This document shows positions 1 through 8,710 of a stretch of 64,000 bases of DNA, piece after piece; within the stretch, counting starts at the first letter, position 1; every line of letters starts with the position of its first letter. The DNA comes from JAYZDF01 sp036337945 (lineage in GTDB: Bacteria; Myxococcota; Kuafuiibacteriia; Kuafuiibacteriales; Kuafuiibacteriaceae). The stretch covers positions 1-64,000 of the forward strand of contig JAYZDF010000029.1 in assembly GCA_036337945.1 (NCBI GenBank), in the 5' to 3' direction. The notes beneath the pieces were generated by a model. It did not search any database and was not told the DNA's origin. It saw only the letters and a program-made list of their open reading frames with translations. A program made the translations under genes and the position numbers.

Positions 1-2133
1 AGCGATTGTAATTCGGTCGGACCAGAAATACGATTCGAGAGCCAAGGCGATCTCCCCGTGTTTTTTTGTCTTTTCAGCAGCACCTAAACGTCTAAGGACA
101 CTTGAATGCAGGGTACGAGAGCTGAATGTGTAACGAAGAGAATGTTCGTCTAATTCCTCAACGAGAACGCCGTGCCGGACAAGCTCGTCCATCCAGTCAA
201 AAAAAGCATCTCCTCGCGTCTCCGACAATGCTGTCACGTATGAACCAGGAACCATGAAGCCCAACAATGCTATAGTCTTGAGTAAGCTGATGGCTTCCTC
301 GGTAAGATCGAACTGGGCAAGATCTGCACGGACTCGTTTTACAGAGGACTCTGTCGTGTCGTTAGAGAAAAAACTTTTGACCGAGCTATCCGTTTCTTTC
401 GCATCGATCGGCTCACCGTTGAAACTCCACTTCCCGCGAGTTCGAACCAATGTCTGGCTACGAACGTAGTCGTGAATAGTCTCTTGAACCAAGCCGGGCA
501 CGCCACTTGTTTCCTGAAGTACCTGTTGAACGAGAAGATTAGACGGCTCCTTTACCCCAGTCATCGTTGAAATAATTTCAGATACATCATCAGGAGCGAG
601 GGGGTTCAGCTTGATCCGCTCCATTAGCTTTTTCCTCTTAAGCCTCCTCAGGAGCACGCCGACCGCATTTTTTGTTTTTTCGCTCTTCTCGTAGGTCAGG
701 ATGATAGAAAATGGGCAAACAGTCTCTCCTGAAACGCCGCCGGGACGATCGGTGAGTAATGTTCGAGCCGTATCCCAAATCAGTTCAAGGCTCAGACTAT
801 CAACATTGTGAATGTCTTCAACAACCAATACGACTGACCGCGTGAGCGCCAACCTTCCAATGATACCAATGATAGTCTTGTGTAATCGTATCTTACGTTG
901 CCGCCCTTCCAAATGAGAGACGTCTTGTTTGGAACCAAGAGACGCCAGACGTGGAGAAATCGAGCGAACTACGCCAACGTCTGGACCGAGTATTTTCGCC
1001 GCCACATCTGGCTGTGTCTGGCTTGCAATCGTTGCAATACCATCAAGTATTGGTTCTATCGCATCGTAAGCTTGCGCTTTATCGTGTGCTGTTCCGACCA
1101 AAACATGCGTTCTCCGACGAATTCGAAGTCTCATTTCGGTTAGCAGCCGTGTCTTGCCCATTCCATTCGAACCTTCCAAGACGATCAAGCGCCCCCGACC
1201 TGCACTCGCGTCAGATGCTACACCCTGTAGCTCGTCAAGCACGTTTTCTCGGCCAACAAATCGAGGAACAAATAGTAGCCCTGGCATCTCGACACTCTGG
1301 TCCGGCAGCGAGGTTGGACGAGACCGAGTATCGGTCAACCAGGCCAATGCATCCGTCGCGGTTCTCGGCCTCTCAATAGGATCTTTTTCGAGAAGAGCGT
1401 GTGCTAAGCCCGCCAATTCCGCCGGCGCTTTTGGTTCGAGATGCCGAACTAACTGCGGTGGAGTGTTCACATGGTGATGCAGGGCCGCAGCCGGAGGTTC
1501 TACAGGGAAAGGAAACTTGTCAGTAAGCAATTCGAAAAGAATCACCCCTAGCGCATACAAATCGGAGCGACCATCGATGTCGCTTGTCGTGACCACCTCG
1601 GGTGCCATATAGGCGAAGGTACCAATTAAACCTGACTCTTCATGTGAATTATGGCGGACTCGCGCGACGCCAAAGTCCATCAATTTCACATCGCCGTTTT
1701 GGTTCACCATGATATTCTCTGGTTTGAGGTCACGGTGCACAATTCGGCGGGCATGAATATGCGAGAGCGCTTGCAAAATCGCTTTCGTGCAACGAACTAT
1801 CTCCTCAAAACGTGGCTTACCTTTCGCAAATTGTTCGAGATGCGCGCGGATGTTCGTTCCCTGAATGAATTCCATCGCAATGAATGCGACATTATCCTCG
1901 AGGCCAGCGTCAAAGACCCTGACAATATTCTTGTGCCGTAATCGGGCGAGAGCACGGAACTCTCGCTTGAAGCGAAGTAGCCCCTGATTAGCTTCGGCAG
2001 CATGTGGTAGGAGGACTTTTAGAGCGACCCTTTGATTTGTTCTGGTGTCACGAGCGTCGTAAACGACACCCATTCCTCCCGAACCTACGCGCTCAACAAG
2101 GCGATACCGCCCTATAGACTTTGGTTTATTCAT
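1..2133 (-). CDS. Ser/Thr protein kinase fused to AAA-type ATPase, 3' end outside window
   Basis: Reading on the minus strand from the ATG at 2133, the frame stays open to the window edge (711 codons), so the C-terminus is missing. Residues about 9-270 form a Hanks-type kinase: glycine loop GSGGMGVVY, invariant Lys in ALKVLLP, catalytic HRDLKPEN near residue 131, DFG near 150 and a GTFAYMAPE activation segment. From about residue 290 (FVGREN) an AAA_16/NACHT-like ATPase follows, with a Walker A EGSNGMGKT near 325 and a Walker B-like VVLVVEDIHNVDS near 430. The end of the visible part (LRRLGAAE) resembles the helical region before TPR repeats in such proteins. This architecture is common in Myxococcota signalling proteins. 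Substrate and ligand are unknown. The small gene 2185-2556 is upstream on the same strand, about 50 bases away. Confidence 0.9.
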   Translation of the reverse strand, partial: MNKPKSIGRYRLVERVGSGGMGVVYDARDTRTNQRVALKVLLPHAAEANQGLLRFKREFRALARLRHKNIVRVFDAGLEDNVAFIAMEFIQGTNIRAHLEQFAKGKPRFEEIVRCTKAILQALSHIHARRIVHRDLKPENIMVNQNGDVKLMDFGVARVRHNSHEESGLIGTFAYMAPEVVTTSDIDGRSDLYALGVILFELLTDKFPFPVEPPAAALHHHVNTPPQLVRHLEPKAPAELAGLAHALLEKDPIERPRTATDALAWLTDTRSRPTSLPDQSVEMPGLLFVPRFVGRENVLDELQGVASDASAGRGRLIVLEGSNGMGKTRLLTEMRLRIRRRTHVLVGTAHDKAQAYDAIEPILDGIATIASQTQPDVAAKILGPDVGVVRSISPRLASLGSKQDVSHLEGRQRKIRLHKTIIGIIGRLALTRSVVLVVEDIHNVDSLSLELIWDTARTLLTDRPGGVSGETVCPFSIILTYEKSEKTKNAVGVLLRRLKRKKLMERIKLNPLAPDDVSEIISTMTGVKEPSNLLVQQVLQETSGVPGLVQETIHDYVRSQTLVRTRGKWSFNGEPIDAKETDSSVKSFFSNDTTESSVKRVRADLAQFDLTEEAISLLKTIALLGFMVPGSYVTALSETRGDAFFDWMDELVRHGVLVEELDEHSLRYTFSSRTLHSSVLRRLGAAEKTKKHGEIALALESYFWSDRITIA

Positions 2134-2184
2134 GCTCTCTTGGCGGAACCTTAGTTACACACGCCTCAAGCATAGCAGAAATGA

Positions 2185-2556
2185 TTACTTCTTATTAGAG
2201 TCCGACTTAGAGGACGCACCGGCAGAAATCGTAGCCTCTTCCACACTCTCGGCTTGGCCACCTGAAAGTCGACTAATGATTTTGTTTTTCGTGGGACCGT
2301 CTGAGGCTTCAGCAGTAACACCCGCTTCACTGCGCAGCTCCTCTACCCGGTTCGTCGCCATAAACGCTTCCAACTCAATTTCTCTCAGTCGAGCCATGGT
2401 GTCTGCGTGGCCTAATCCCATTTGCTGAAGTGGCAAATCATCTTCGATGCTTTGCCCCTCCTTCATCCTTAGAAGCCGCTCTTCGGCCGGATCTAGTAGG
2501 TTTTGGACGGTCTTTTTAGGTTGCGTATTCTTCACTGATGCTCCGCTCTTATACAT
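2185..2556 (-). CDS. Small hypothetical protein, charged and probably soluble
   Basis: A 123-residue protein without signal peptide or membrane segment. The N-terminal part contains DPAEERLLRMKEGQSIEDD, the middle a probable amphipathic helix (RLREIELEAFMATNRVEELR), and the C-terminus is Ser/Ala/Lys-rich and probably disordered. No family was recognised. No clear Shine-Dalgarno precedes the ATG, so the start is uncertain. It lies between the SUMF1-like gene and the kinase on the same strand and may be cotranscribed with either. Confidence 0.6.
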   Translation of the reverse strand: MYKSGASVKNTQPKKTVQNLLDPAEERLLRMKEGQSIEDDLPLQQMGLGHADTMARLREIELEAFMATNRVEELRSEAGVTAEASDGPTKNKIISRLSGGQAESVEEATISAGASSKSDSNKK

Positions 2557-2686
2557 TGTGTTCTTGAACGATTTTGTCGTTCGTCTTGAGAAAAGTTAGC
2601 CAAGCCCACCTGGTCCGTCAAATTCTTGCCCGAGAAGTTCCAAATTCAGCCTTTCTTGAATCTCTTTTTTGACAAACTGCCATCTA

Positions 2687-3514
2687 CTAATCCGTCGCGC
2701 AACGGAATCCTAAGGAGTTCGAAGCGTCCGTAGGTCGCTTTGGACGACGCACTGTCACTCGAACACTGAATGCGAGATCGTTGAAGCTTCCTCCTCGGAT
2801 GGTTCTATCGCGACCCCTTTTTGGACCTTTTGGAGATGTCAATTCTGTCGAGGTCCGATAATAGGTCGGATCATAGAAATCTGCCACCCATTCCGATACG
2901 TTACCTGACATATTTAACGCACCAAATGGGCTTGCATAACTAACAAAGCTTTCGACCGGAGCCGTGTGCTCAAAACCATCCCGGGATCCTCGTGCATTTG
3001 CTGCTTTCTTATTAAACGCTCCGCGCCACGTCCATTTTCGCAAATCTTTGCCTCGCGCAGCGTACTCCCATTCCGCTTCCGTAGGTAAACGACCCTTTTT
3101 CCACTCGCAGAACCGCTTTGCGTCAAACCAAGTCACGCCTACGACAGGAAAATTGGGTCGACCGAATATTTTATCGTTGGCGCTCAATGAGGGATCACAC
3201 ACCCGTGCATTTACACATTCCTCGTATTGGCGGTTACTCACTTCCATACGCCCTATTTTGAAGCTTTCAAGCGTGATCTGGTTTTCAGGATATTCGTCGG
3301 GATCGCCGTTTAGATCCCCGCGTGTGAATGTTCCCGCAGGAATCGTTAGAAATTGCATCGAAACTTTTGAGTCCGACATCCCGTTTTCGCCGTTTATTAC
3401 GTGCTGATAACAGGAAGTTGAGGCCAAACCCGTAATAAAAATGAAAAACCCTGAGCCAAATCGAGACCGAAGAGCTTCTATACACCGCATCGTCACCATG
3501 TACCTATGGGACAT
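2687..3514 (-). CDS. SUMF1/formylglycine-generating-enzyme-like protein, probably exported
   Basis: The body from about residue 55 is a sulfatase-modifying-factor (FGE-sulfatase) fold: FLTIPAGTFTRGD, VSNRQYEECV, FPVVGVTWFDAKRFCEWKKG, RLPTEAEWEYAARG, NMSGNVSEWVADFYD, IRGGSFND and a terminal SLGFRCATD. The N-terminus has a basic stretch and a hydrophobic run (SGFFIFITGLASTSC), suggesting export and perhaps lipidation, though the lipobox is imperfect. The cysteine pair that does the chemistry in true formylglycine-generating enzymes is not evident: only one Cys is in the final GFRC. A binding or scaffold role is therefore more likely than sulfatase activation. Starts at ATG codons 1, 6 or 9 are all possible. 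It is divergent from the cysteine-rich lipoprotein at 3577. Confidence 0.85.
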   Translation of the reverse strand: MSHRYMVTMRCIEALRSRFGSGFFIFITGLASTSCYQHVINGENGMSDSKVSMQFLTIPAGTFTRGDLNGDPDEYPENQITLESFKIGRMEVSNRQYEECVNARVCDPSLSANDKIFGRPNFPVVGVTWFDAKRFCEWKKGRLPTEAEWEYAARGKDLRKWTWRGAFNKKAANARGSRDGFEHTAPVESFVSYASPFGALNMSGNVSEWVADFYDPTYYRTSTELTSPKGPKRGRDRTIRGGSFNDLAFSVRVTVRRPKRPTDASNSLGFRCATD

Positions 3515-3576
3515 CTTGTGCTCGCCTCGGTCAATAGTCCGATAAACCTAAACGTGTTCAATGTTCAAATGCCCAT

Positions 3577-6372
3577 GTGAAACTTTACGCCATACAAATC
3601 AATTTTGCGGCTTTCTTGATCACCGCAACGATGACTTTTCTTACGGGATGCTCGTCAGACGTAAGTGACCTCGAGCCGACACCAAAAACCATCGCGTGCA
3701 CAACCGACGATGACTGTCCAGACGATAGCCATTGTAGCCAGATGCAGTGCACGCCTGGAAGCGGAAATGAATGCGAAGCCGACTCAGACTGCGGAGTGAA
3801 TCAGTATTGTAAAGTCATCACCGACTGTGGCGCGACTCGGTGTCATGGAAATACTTGTGAAACACAAGTGGAGTGCAAGTTCAGTTCTGACTGCCCAGAT
3901 GGCCAACTCTGTTCCGACTTTGTATGTGTTGATGCTCCAGCCTGCCAGGACGACGAAGACTGCCCTGATGGCTCATTCTGCAACGAAGAAATGCAATGCG
4001 AAGCAAAGAGTGAAGGAAAGTGTGAGGAAGATACCGATTGCCCAAATCCTACAGATATTTGTCAGGAGGGAGAATGCATCGAACGAATTACCTGTAAGGA
4101 CTCCTCTGATTGTCCTTCCGAGTTGAGATGCCAAAGTGGAGTTTGTAGAAATCCATGCGAATCAGACGACGACTGTGGAGGTCCAAGATTCACCTGTAAT
4201 ATGAACGGTGAATGCCTTGCACGATGCTTTAATGACCGGACCTGCGAAGCCGGCTACATTTGTGAAGATAATGTATGCCTACCTCAAGAATGCGAAAGTA
4301 ATGAAGATTGTGATGCAACCGCATCAGAGGAATGCGTTGGTATAGAAGAAGGTCACGGCAGATGTGAATTTGTTCAAAGATGCATGGACGACAGCGAATG
4401 CCCCGATAATTTTTCCTGTGAAGAAACACGTTGTCGTAGACTGCCTCGCTGCCTGGGCGACCGGGACTGCGGTCCTGACCGATACTGCGATGATGGGCAT
4501 TGCCAAAAATCAACGGCCTGCACCGTGGGAAGTTGCCCGAGTGGCGAAATCTGTATCGCAGAACGATGTGTCCCTGATATTTGCCGAAGCATCGATGATT
4601 GCGCGACCCCGGGTGAAATCTGCATTTCGGGCCAATGCCAAGTCCCTCCTGCGCCATCTTTTGTCACAGAGATAAGAATCGTAACCCCTTCTGGAGTTGT
4701 GAGACCTCAAGGCACTTACCAATTTACAGCGATTGCTCTCAATCAAGCTGGCAACGTGGTGCCAGGCGTCGACTTCGATTGGACTTCTACGTCTACGCGG
4801 GTTGCAACCATAGACGTGAGCGGGCTCGCGACGGGACAAAATCGAGCAGGAGAAACACAGATCATCGCTCGAGCCTCAACCGGGGTCATGAGTCTAAGCT
4901 CAACTCCGGTTACTCTCGTCAATCTGGGGGCTCGTGAAATGGGAACTCAATTGAGAGTGACTGTAGTCGATATTTCATCCGGTAACGTACTCACTAATAT
5001 TCCTTTGACGATCAATGATGGGACACAAACCTTCACTGTAACCACCGACAATCAGGGCAAAGCATCACTCGCATCAAGTCAAACGACAGCAAGCACCTTT
5101 ACAATCTCGGCGTGGTCACCTACCCACAACTACACAACGATCGATGGCATCAGCTCTAACGATGTCATTCTTCCTCTAAGGACTCTCACCTCACCTCAAC
5201 GTGCGGGCGGACTAAAAGGGGCCATTGACCTATCGATGGTCAATACAACTGGCGACCTTGCTTACTCCATTTCCGGCGCGTCCTTCCCAACCCCACTCTT
5301 TACCTACGATCCGGGCGACCTCTTCGGACGTGAAGTACATCAAGTCGATGTTATGAACTTCAAGATTCCTGTGGGTGCCTCTGCGACCCTCAGTGCGACT
5401 GTGTTTGGCCAAAGCTTCAATCTAAAGGACACCTACTACACACAAGCGACACAGGGCCAAAGGGCGGCGTGGAGCTTCGGAGGACGCGTCGATTTTGACT
5501 TCTTGGGAGGATTTGCCTCAGAAAACTTGCTCGCGAGTATACTTCCTCGCTTCCAACAGTTTGACCATGATGTCCGCCCTTCTATTCGAGTTGTTTCTGT
5601 TCCAAAGGTCACTGATACCGCCGATGTTGATAATGACGACGATACAAATGAAGTCGTACCAGACTTCGCCAATTTTCCTGATGTAGGGCTGACACCAAAC
5701 GTTGAGCAAACACTTCGCTACTTCCTGGAAACTGATAATGTCCGACTACCTTTCGTTACCGGTGGCAATGCCGATACGCTCTTGATCGTTACCGGTAGTT
5801 TACTGCCTGGAATTGGTTTTGTACCTCTTGGGTTAGACGGCCTCACCGACGATTCAGGAAACGGTGTCGTCCCTTCATTCACAGCGAAATTAGCACCGCC
5901 TCACTCGGGGCTAGAGCAAGGACAATTCGCTGTTTTGGCAACAGCATTTAGAAACGACAATAATCCAATTCCTCAACCTGGCTCTACTCGGATTTTTGTC
6001 GGGAACAGCTTACCGAGGTCAGTTGACTTTAGAACCGGCTGGATTGATGCGCCGCTTGGAGCCGAATTCAACCGAGGGAATCGTAACCTCACATTGGCCG
6101 CACCTCTGGGCAGTGACTTGTTGCACTTCACCATTCAACACTCAGAAGGCGCGTGGGACTATTACACTGCTCCATTTTCGCAAGCCAAAGCACTACCGGC
6201 GATTCCCATGGGTGTGGTTGATCGCACTCAGAGTGCCACAATTAGCGTGAGCGCTATCGACCTGGCGGCATCAAGTAATGTGTCTAGCCTTTTCGACGTT
6301 TCTAGTGGAGGGGTCGAGTCCTTGGACCGAATAACCGAACGCGTCTCCAAAGCGAAAGTCTCAATCCGCTAA
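3577..6372 (+). CDS. Large lipoprotein with 13 four-cysteine modules and a BIG2-like domain
   Basis: 931 residues. A signal peptide ends in the lipobox LTGC (lipidated Cys25; next residues SS, which favours the outer membrane). Residues 41 to about 354 hold thirteen short modules with the pattern C-x4-5-C(P/G)-x4-6-C-x3-6-C, for example CKFSSDCPDGQLCSDFVC. They resemble EB-module or Dickkopf-like cysteine repeats and are presumably disulfide-bonded outside the cytoplasm. Next comes a BIG2-like immunoglobulin fold (about 360-450; VATIDVSGLATGQ) and a carboxypeptidase-regulatory-like beta domain (VTVVDISSGNVLTNIPL). The remaining 400 residues are beta-rich without a recognised family. Such surface lipoproteins are frequent in Myxococcota; the ligand is unknown. 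It ends 4 bases inside the convergent phosphopantetheinyl transferase gene. Confidence 0.9.
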   Translation: MKLYAIQINFAAFLITATMTFLTGCSSDVSDLEPTPKTIACTTDDDCPDDSHCSQMQCTPGSGNECEADSDCGVNQYCKVITDCGATRCHGNTCETQVECKFSSDCPDGQLCSDFVCVDAPACQDDEDCPDGSFCNEEMQCEAKSEGKCEEDTDCPNPTDICQEGECIERITCKDSSDCPSELRCQSGVCRNPCESDDDCGGPRFTCNMNGECLARCFNDRTCEAGYICEDNVCLPQECESNEDCDATASEECVGIEEGHGRCEFVQRCMDDSECPDNFSCEETRCRRLPRCLGDRDCGPDRYCDDGHCQKSTACTVGSCPSGEICIAERCVPDICRSIDDCATPGEICISGQCQVPPAPSFVTEIRIVTPSGVVRPQGTYQFTAIALNQAGNVVPGVDFDWTSTSTRVATIDVSGLATGQNRAGETQIIARASTGVMSLSSTPVTLVNLGAREMGTQLRVTVVDISSGNVLTNIPLTINDGTQTFTVTTDNQGKASLASSQTTASTFTISAWSPTHNYTTIDGISSNDVILPLRTLTSPQRAGGLKGAIDLSMVNTTGDLAYSISGASFPTPLFTYDPGDLFGREVHQVDVMNFKIPVGASATLSATVFGQSFNLKDTYYTQATQGQRAAWSFGGRVDFDFLGGFASENLLASILPRFQQFDHDVRPSIRVVSVPKVTDTADVDNDDDTNEVVPDFANFPDVGLTPNVEQTLRYFLETDNVRLPFVTGGNADTLLIVTGSLLPGIGFVPLGLDGLTDDSGNGVVPSFTAKLAPPHSGLEQGQFAVLATAFRNDNNPIPQPGSTRIFVGNSLPRSVDFRTGWIDAPLGAEFNRGNRNLTLAAPLGSDLLHFTIQHSEGAWDYYTAPFSQAKALPAIPMGVVDRTQSATISVSAIDLAASSNVSSLFDVSSGGVESLDRITERVSKAKVSIR

Positions 6373-7058
6373 AGATTCACAAGATGAGTCACTCTCGCGC
6401 TCGTCACCACAAACTCCTCAGCATCGACAGTCAGCTTTTCTGAACGAAGTTCGACGCCAAACGGACCTTCATTGTTCTTCAATCTGAAACGAGTCTCGAA
6501 TCCTTCCTCGGTTTCTTCAATCTCAACTTCTTTGAAACCAACATATCTTTTCACAAACGGGTCGATCGCCTTATAGATTGATTCCTTCAAGGAGAAGCGC
6601 GACACAACAAATTCGAGTCTCATGTCACTCGCAAGCGTGTTCAGGGTCGTCAGCTCCGTATCCGTGAGAATCATATTCTCAATTGACTGCTGCCTGAGTG
6701 ATAACGCTTCAACATCAATACCGAGCCTCATTGAGCTCTTGCTACGAGCAACAAGTGATATCGCAATATTATTTTTGTGCGTAAGTGTTCCGGTCAGACC
6801 CGTTGGCAGGACGGGAGCGCCACGTTCATCATTCAGAATGGGCCTAGCGCTTTCATCAAATGCCTCACATGCTTGAGCCAGTGCCAAGCGCCCCCCCACC
6901 CAAGTAGCTCGTCGGGACAGCTTGAACTTGGAAAGCACTTGAGCCTCCTGCGGATGAAGGCGAGCGATGTCTCTTTCACTCGGCTCAGCGTCGGGGATTT
7001 TGATAGCGCATACCGTGCCAAACTCATGCGCTTTCACGAAAAGCGTTTGAAAGGTCAA
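6369..7058 (-). CDS. 4'-phosphopantetheinyl transferase (Sfp/EntD type)
   Basis: A 229-residue protein that would transfer 4'-phosphopantetheine from coenzyme A to a serine of an acyl- or peptidyl-carrier protein. Visible family motifs are WVGGRLALAQA (residues 53-63), TGTLTHKNNIAISL (89-102), the magnesium-binding LGIDVEAL with Asp115 and Glu117, and SRFSLKESIYKAI (153-165) with the Lys-Glu pair. The length suits an EntD/Sfp enzyme rather than the short AcpS. The start overlaps the stop of the DUF6178-like gene by 4 bases (ATGA), so the two are translationally coupled. The carrier-protein target is not in the window. Confidence 0.9.
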   Translation of the reverse strand: MTFQTLFVKAHEFGTVCAIKIPDAEPSERDIARLHPQEAQVLSKFKLSRRATWVGGRLALAQACEAFDESARPILNDERGAPVLPTGLTGTLTHKNNIAISLVARSKSSMRLGIDVEALSLRQQSIENMILTDTELTTLNTLASDMRLEFVVSRFSLKESIYKAIDPFVKRYVGFKEVEIEETEEGFETRFRLKNNEGPFGVELRSEKLTVDAEEFVVTSARVTHLVNL

Positions 7059-8662
7059 GATTCAAGCCTTCTCAGCACTCCATCCACGAAACGTGGATCA
7101 ATACGCTGGCGTTCACCATGCGGCGCGAGTTCTTCTGCAAGCGCGATAAAACCTTCTTCGATTTGTTGACGCCATACACCTTCAAAGTAGGTCAGCGCTT
7201 TCGTGATGCGCTCCTGAGGGAACTTTAAGTCTTTCACTAGCTGAGTAATCCGGACTAATTCATCACTGGTAAAAGGCTCAAATCGGTCATCGTCAAACGC
7301 CATTATGCGAGTCGCCAACGTCATCACCAAAACGAGTAGGCTCTGTTCACCGGCAGGAGGTAAAACGTCCTCCTCATCAATGACCGATACATCGATTGCA
7401 CGCGCGTCGTCCCAAAGCTGAACAAGCTGCAGCGCACGCTCGTAGTCTACTATCATTGGTCTTCGACCCTGCGATGCCTCCCACAATGCTCGATCATCCT
7501 CCCGTAGGAGTCTTGGTTCAATTCGAGCGAGTCTTCGTTTTACACCTAGCGCGCTCGTGTAACCAATCCGAAACAGTGTCTTTAGATCAAGTCGCTCGAG
7601 TCGCTCTTGAGCCAACTGGTCTCGAGAGGGACCGTGATTATCATAAGTCACTGCCAGCTCGAGATAATGCCGAATGAGCACCAAACAGTCCCTTACAGCA
7701 TCAAGGTTATTGATCGCCACTCGTTCGGCCACTAAGACAGCGTTCGCCAGGGGAACCAACTCAGCTTCTATTGCCCTCACCAATACGGGGTCGGCGATCG
7801 ATCGCATGAGCTCCACAAAGTATCCATCGGACACATTCTTTGCGTGAAATGCCGGCAGTCGCATTGCGCCAGAGTTTCTTTCAGGGTGCTCTGCCCTTGT
7901 GAGTAATTCATCGATGTTTACGCGAGAAAAAGCTTCTATTGCTCTTTCAAACGGGGGAAAGCCTAGGTCTTCAAGTCGTGCATTTCGAAATCTGAAGCCC
8001 TCTTCTTCGAAATGCGAACTCAGACCCGATTCGGCTAGGCGCAAGGCACTTGAGATAAATTCAAAATCCTCGTCTCTATAAAGGTCGTCTATAAGCTGAA
8101 GGATAGCTTTCCGGTCCTCTTCGTCGAGGTTTTCTCCAGGGCCTTCATATTCAGTTTTTTCGTCAACACTTCTGGCAGCAATGAAGAATCTGCTATCCGG
8201 TGTTTTTACAATTGGCGCAATGTCAGGACTGGGGTTTTGAACCCACGCGGGCGGGTCCTCGACATCATCTTCTGTAACCATCGCTATGTGAAGCCGCCTA
8301 CGCAACAGCAGAGCCAACGCTTCAGGATCCATACTTCTAGCTGCTCTCTGAAGTGCAGGAAGTCCTGCTTCCCGGAATGCTTCAAACCAGACAAACAGGT
8401 CGGCGATTTCGAATTCATCGCGATTCCACACGTCGACATCGACCAGGGTCTTAATTTGGTCTTCCTCAATAACGGCCAAATAGGGAATTGAATCGGCGGG
8501 CCCTAAGCCTTTCATCGTATAGTAAACTTCGAGTGGACTAAGAGAGCGGATCGCCGAATCTGCATCCTCGCGGTTTAGCAACTCATGACTTCGACTTCTA
8601 CTCGTAGATGATCGGGTAAGCATATCCCAGGGAGATAGCTTCACCACTTTTTCTTCAGACAT
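7055..8662 (-). CDS. DUF6178-like protein of unknown function
   Basis: 535 residues, acidic, mostly helical, with no signal peptide or membrane segment. The N-terminus (LSPWDMLTRSSTSRSRSHELL, then SLSPLEVYYTMKGLGPADS) and the segment DVWNRDEFEIADLFVWFEAF recall the DUF6178 family described mainly in Deltaproteobacteria/Myxococcota; this assignment is from memory. No catalytic motif is evident. It is translationally coupled to the downstream phosphopantetheinyl transferase, but a functional link is only inferred from that overlap. Confidence 0.75.
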   Translation of the reverse strand: MSEEKVVKLSPWDMLTRSSTSRSRSHELLNREDADSAIRSLSPLEVYYTMKGLGPADSIPYLAVIEEDQIKTLVDVDVWNRDEFEIADLFVWFEAFREAGLPALQRAARSMDPEALALLLRRRLHIAMVTEDDVEDPPAWVQNPSPDIAPIVKTPDSRFFIAARSVDEKTEYEGPGENLDEEDRKAILQLIDDLYRDEDFEFISSALRLAESGLSSHFEEEGFRFRNARLEDLGFPPFERAIEAFSRVNIDELLTRAEHPERNSGAMRLPAFHAKNVSDGYFVELMRSIADPVLVRAIEAELVPLANAVLVAERVAINNLDAVRDCLVLIRHYLELAVTYDNHGPSRDQLAQERLERLDLKTLFRIGYTSALGVKRRLARIEPRLLREDDRALWEASQGRRPMIVDYERALQLVQLWDDARAIDVSVIDEEDVLPPAGEQSLLVLVMTLATRIMAFDDDRFEPFTSDELVRITQLVKDLKFPQERITKALTYFEGVWRQQIEEGFIALAEELAPHGERQRIDPRFVDGVLRRLES

Positions 8663-8710
8663 GCCCAGAGCGAATCTATCGGCAGCATATACATGTCAAG
8701 CAACGCTCGC

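Noticed and set aside
951..1379. Open frames on the plus strand opposite the kinase gene, including one of 142 codons
   Set aside because: The minus strand encodes continuous kinase and ATPase motifs through this whole stretch; the plus frames have no family signature and are shadows.
2603..2690. A coding-like minus-strand stretch (KKEIQERLNLELLGQEFDG) between the SUMF1-like gene and the small hypothetical gene
   Set aside because: About 30 codons open, but it has no usable start codon after the preceding in-frame stop.
3697..4640. DNA repeats in the lipoprotein gene as a possible CRISPR or satellite array
   Set aside because: The periodicity is in the protein (Cys modules); the DNA copies are diverged and in frame with no conserved repeat and spacer pattern.
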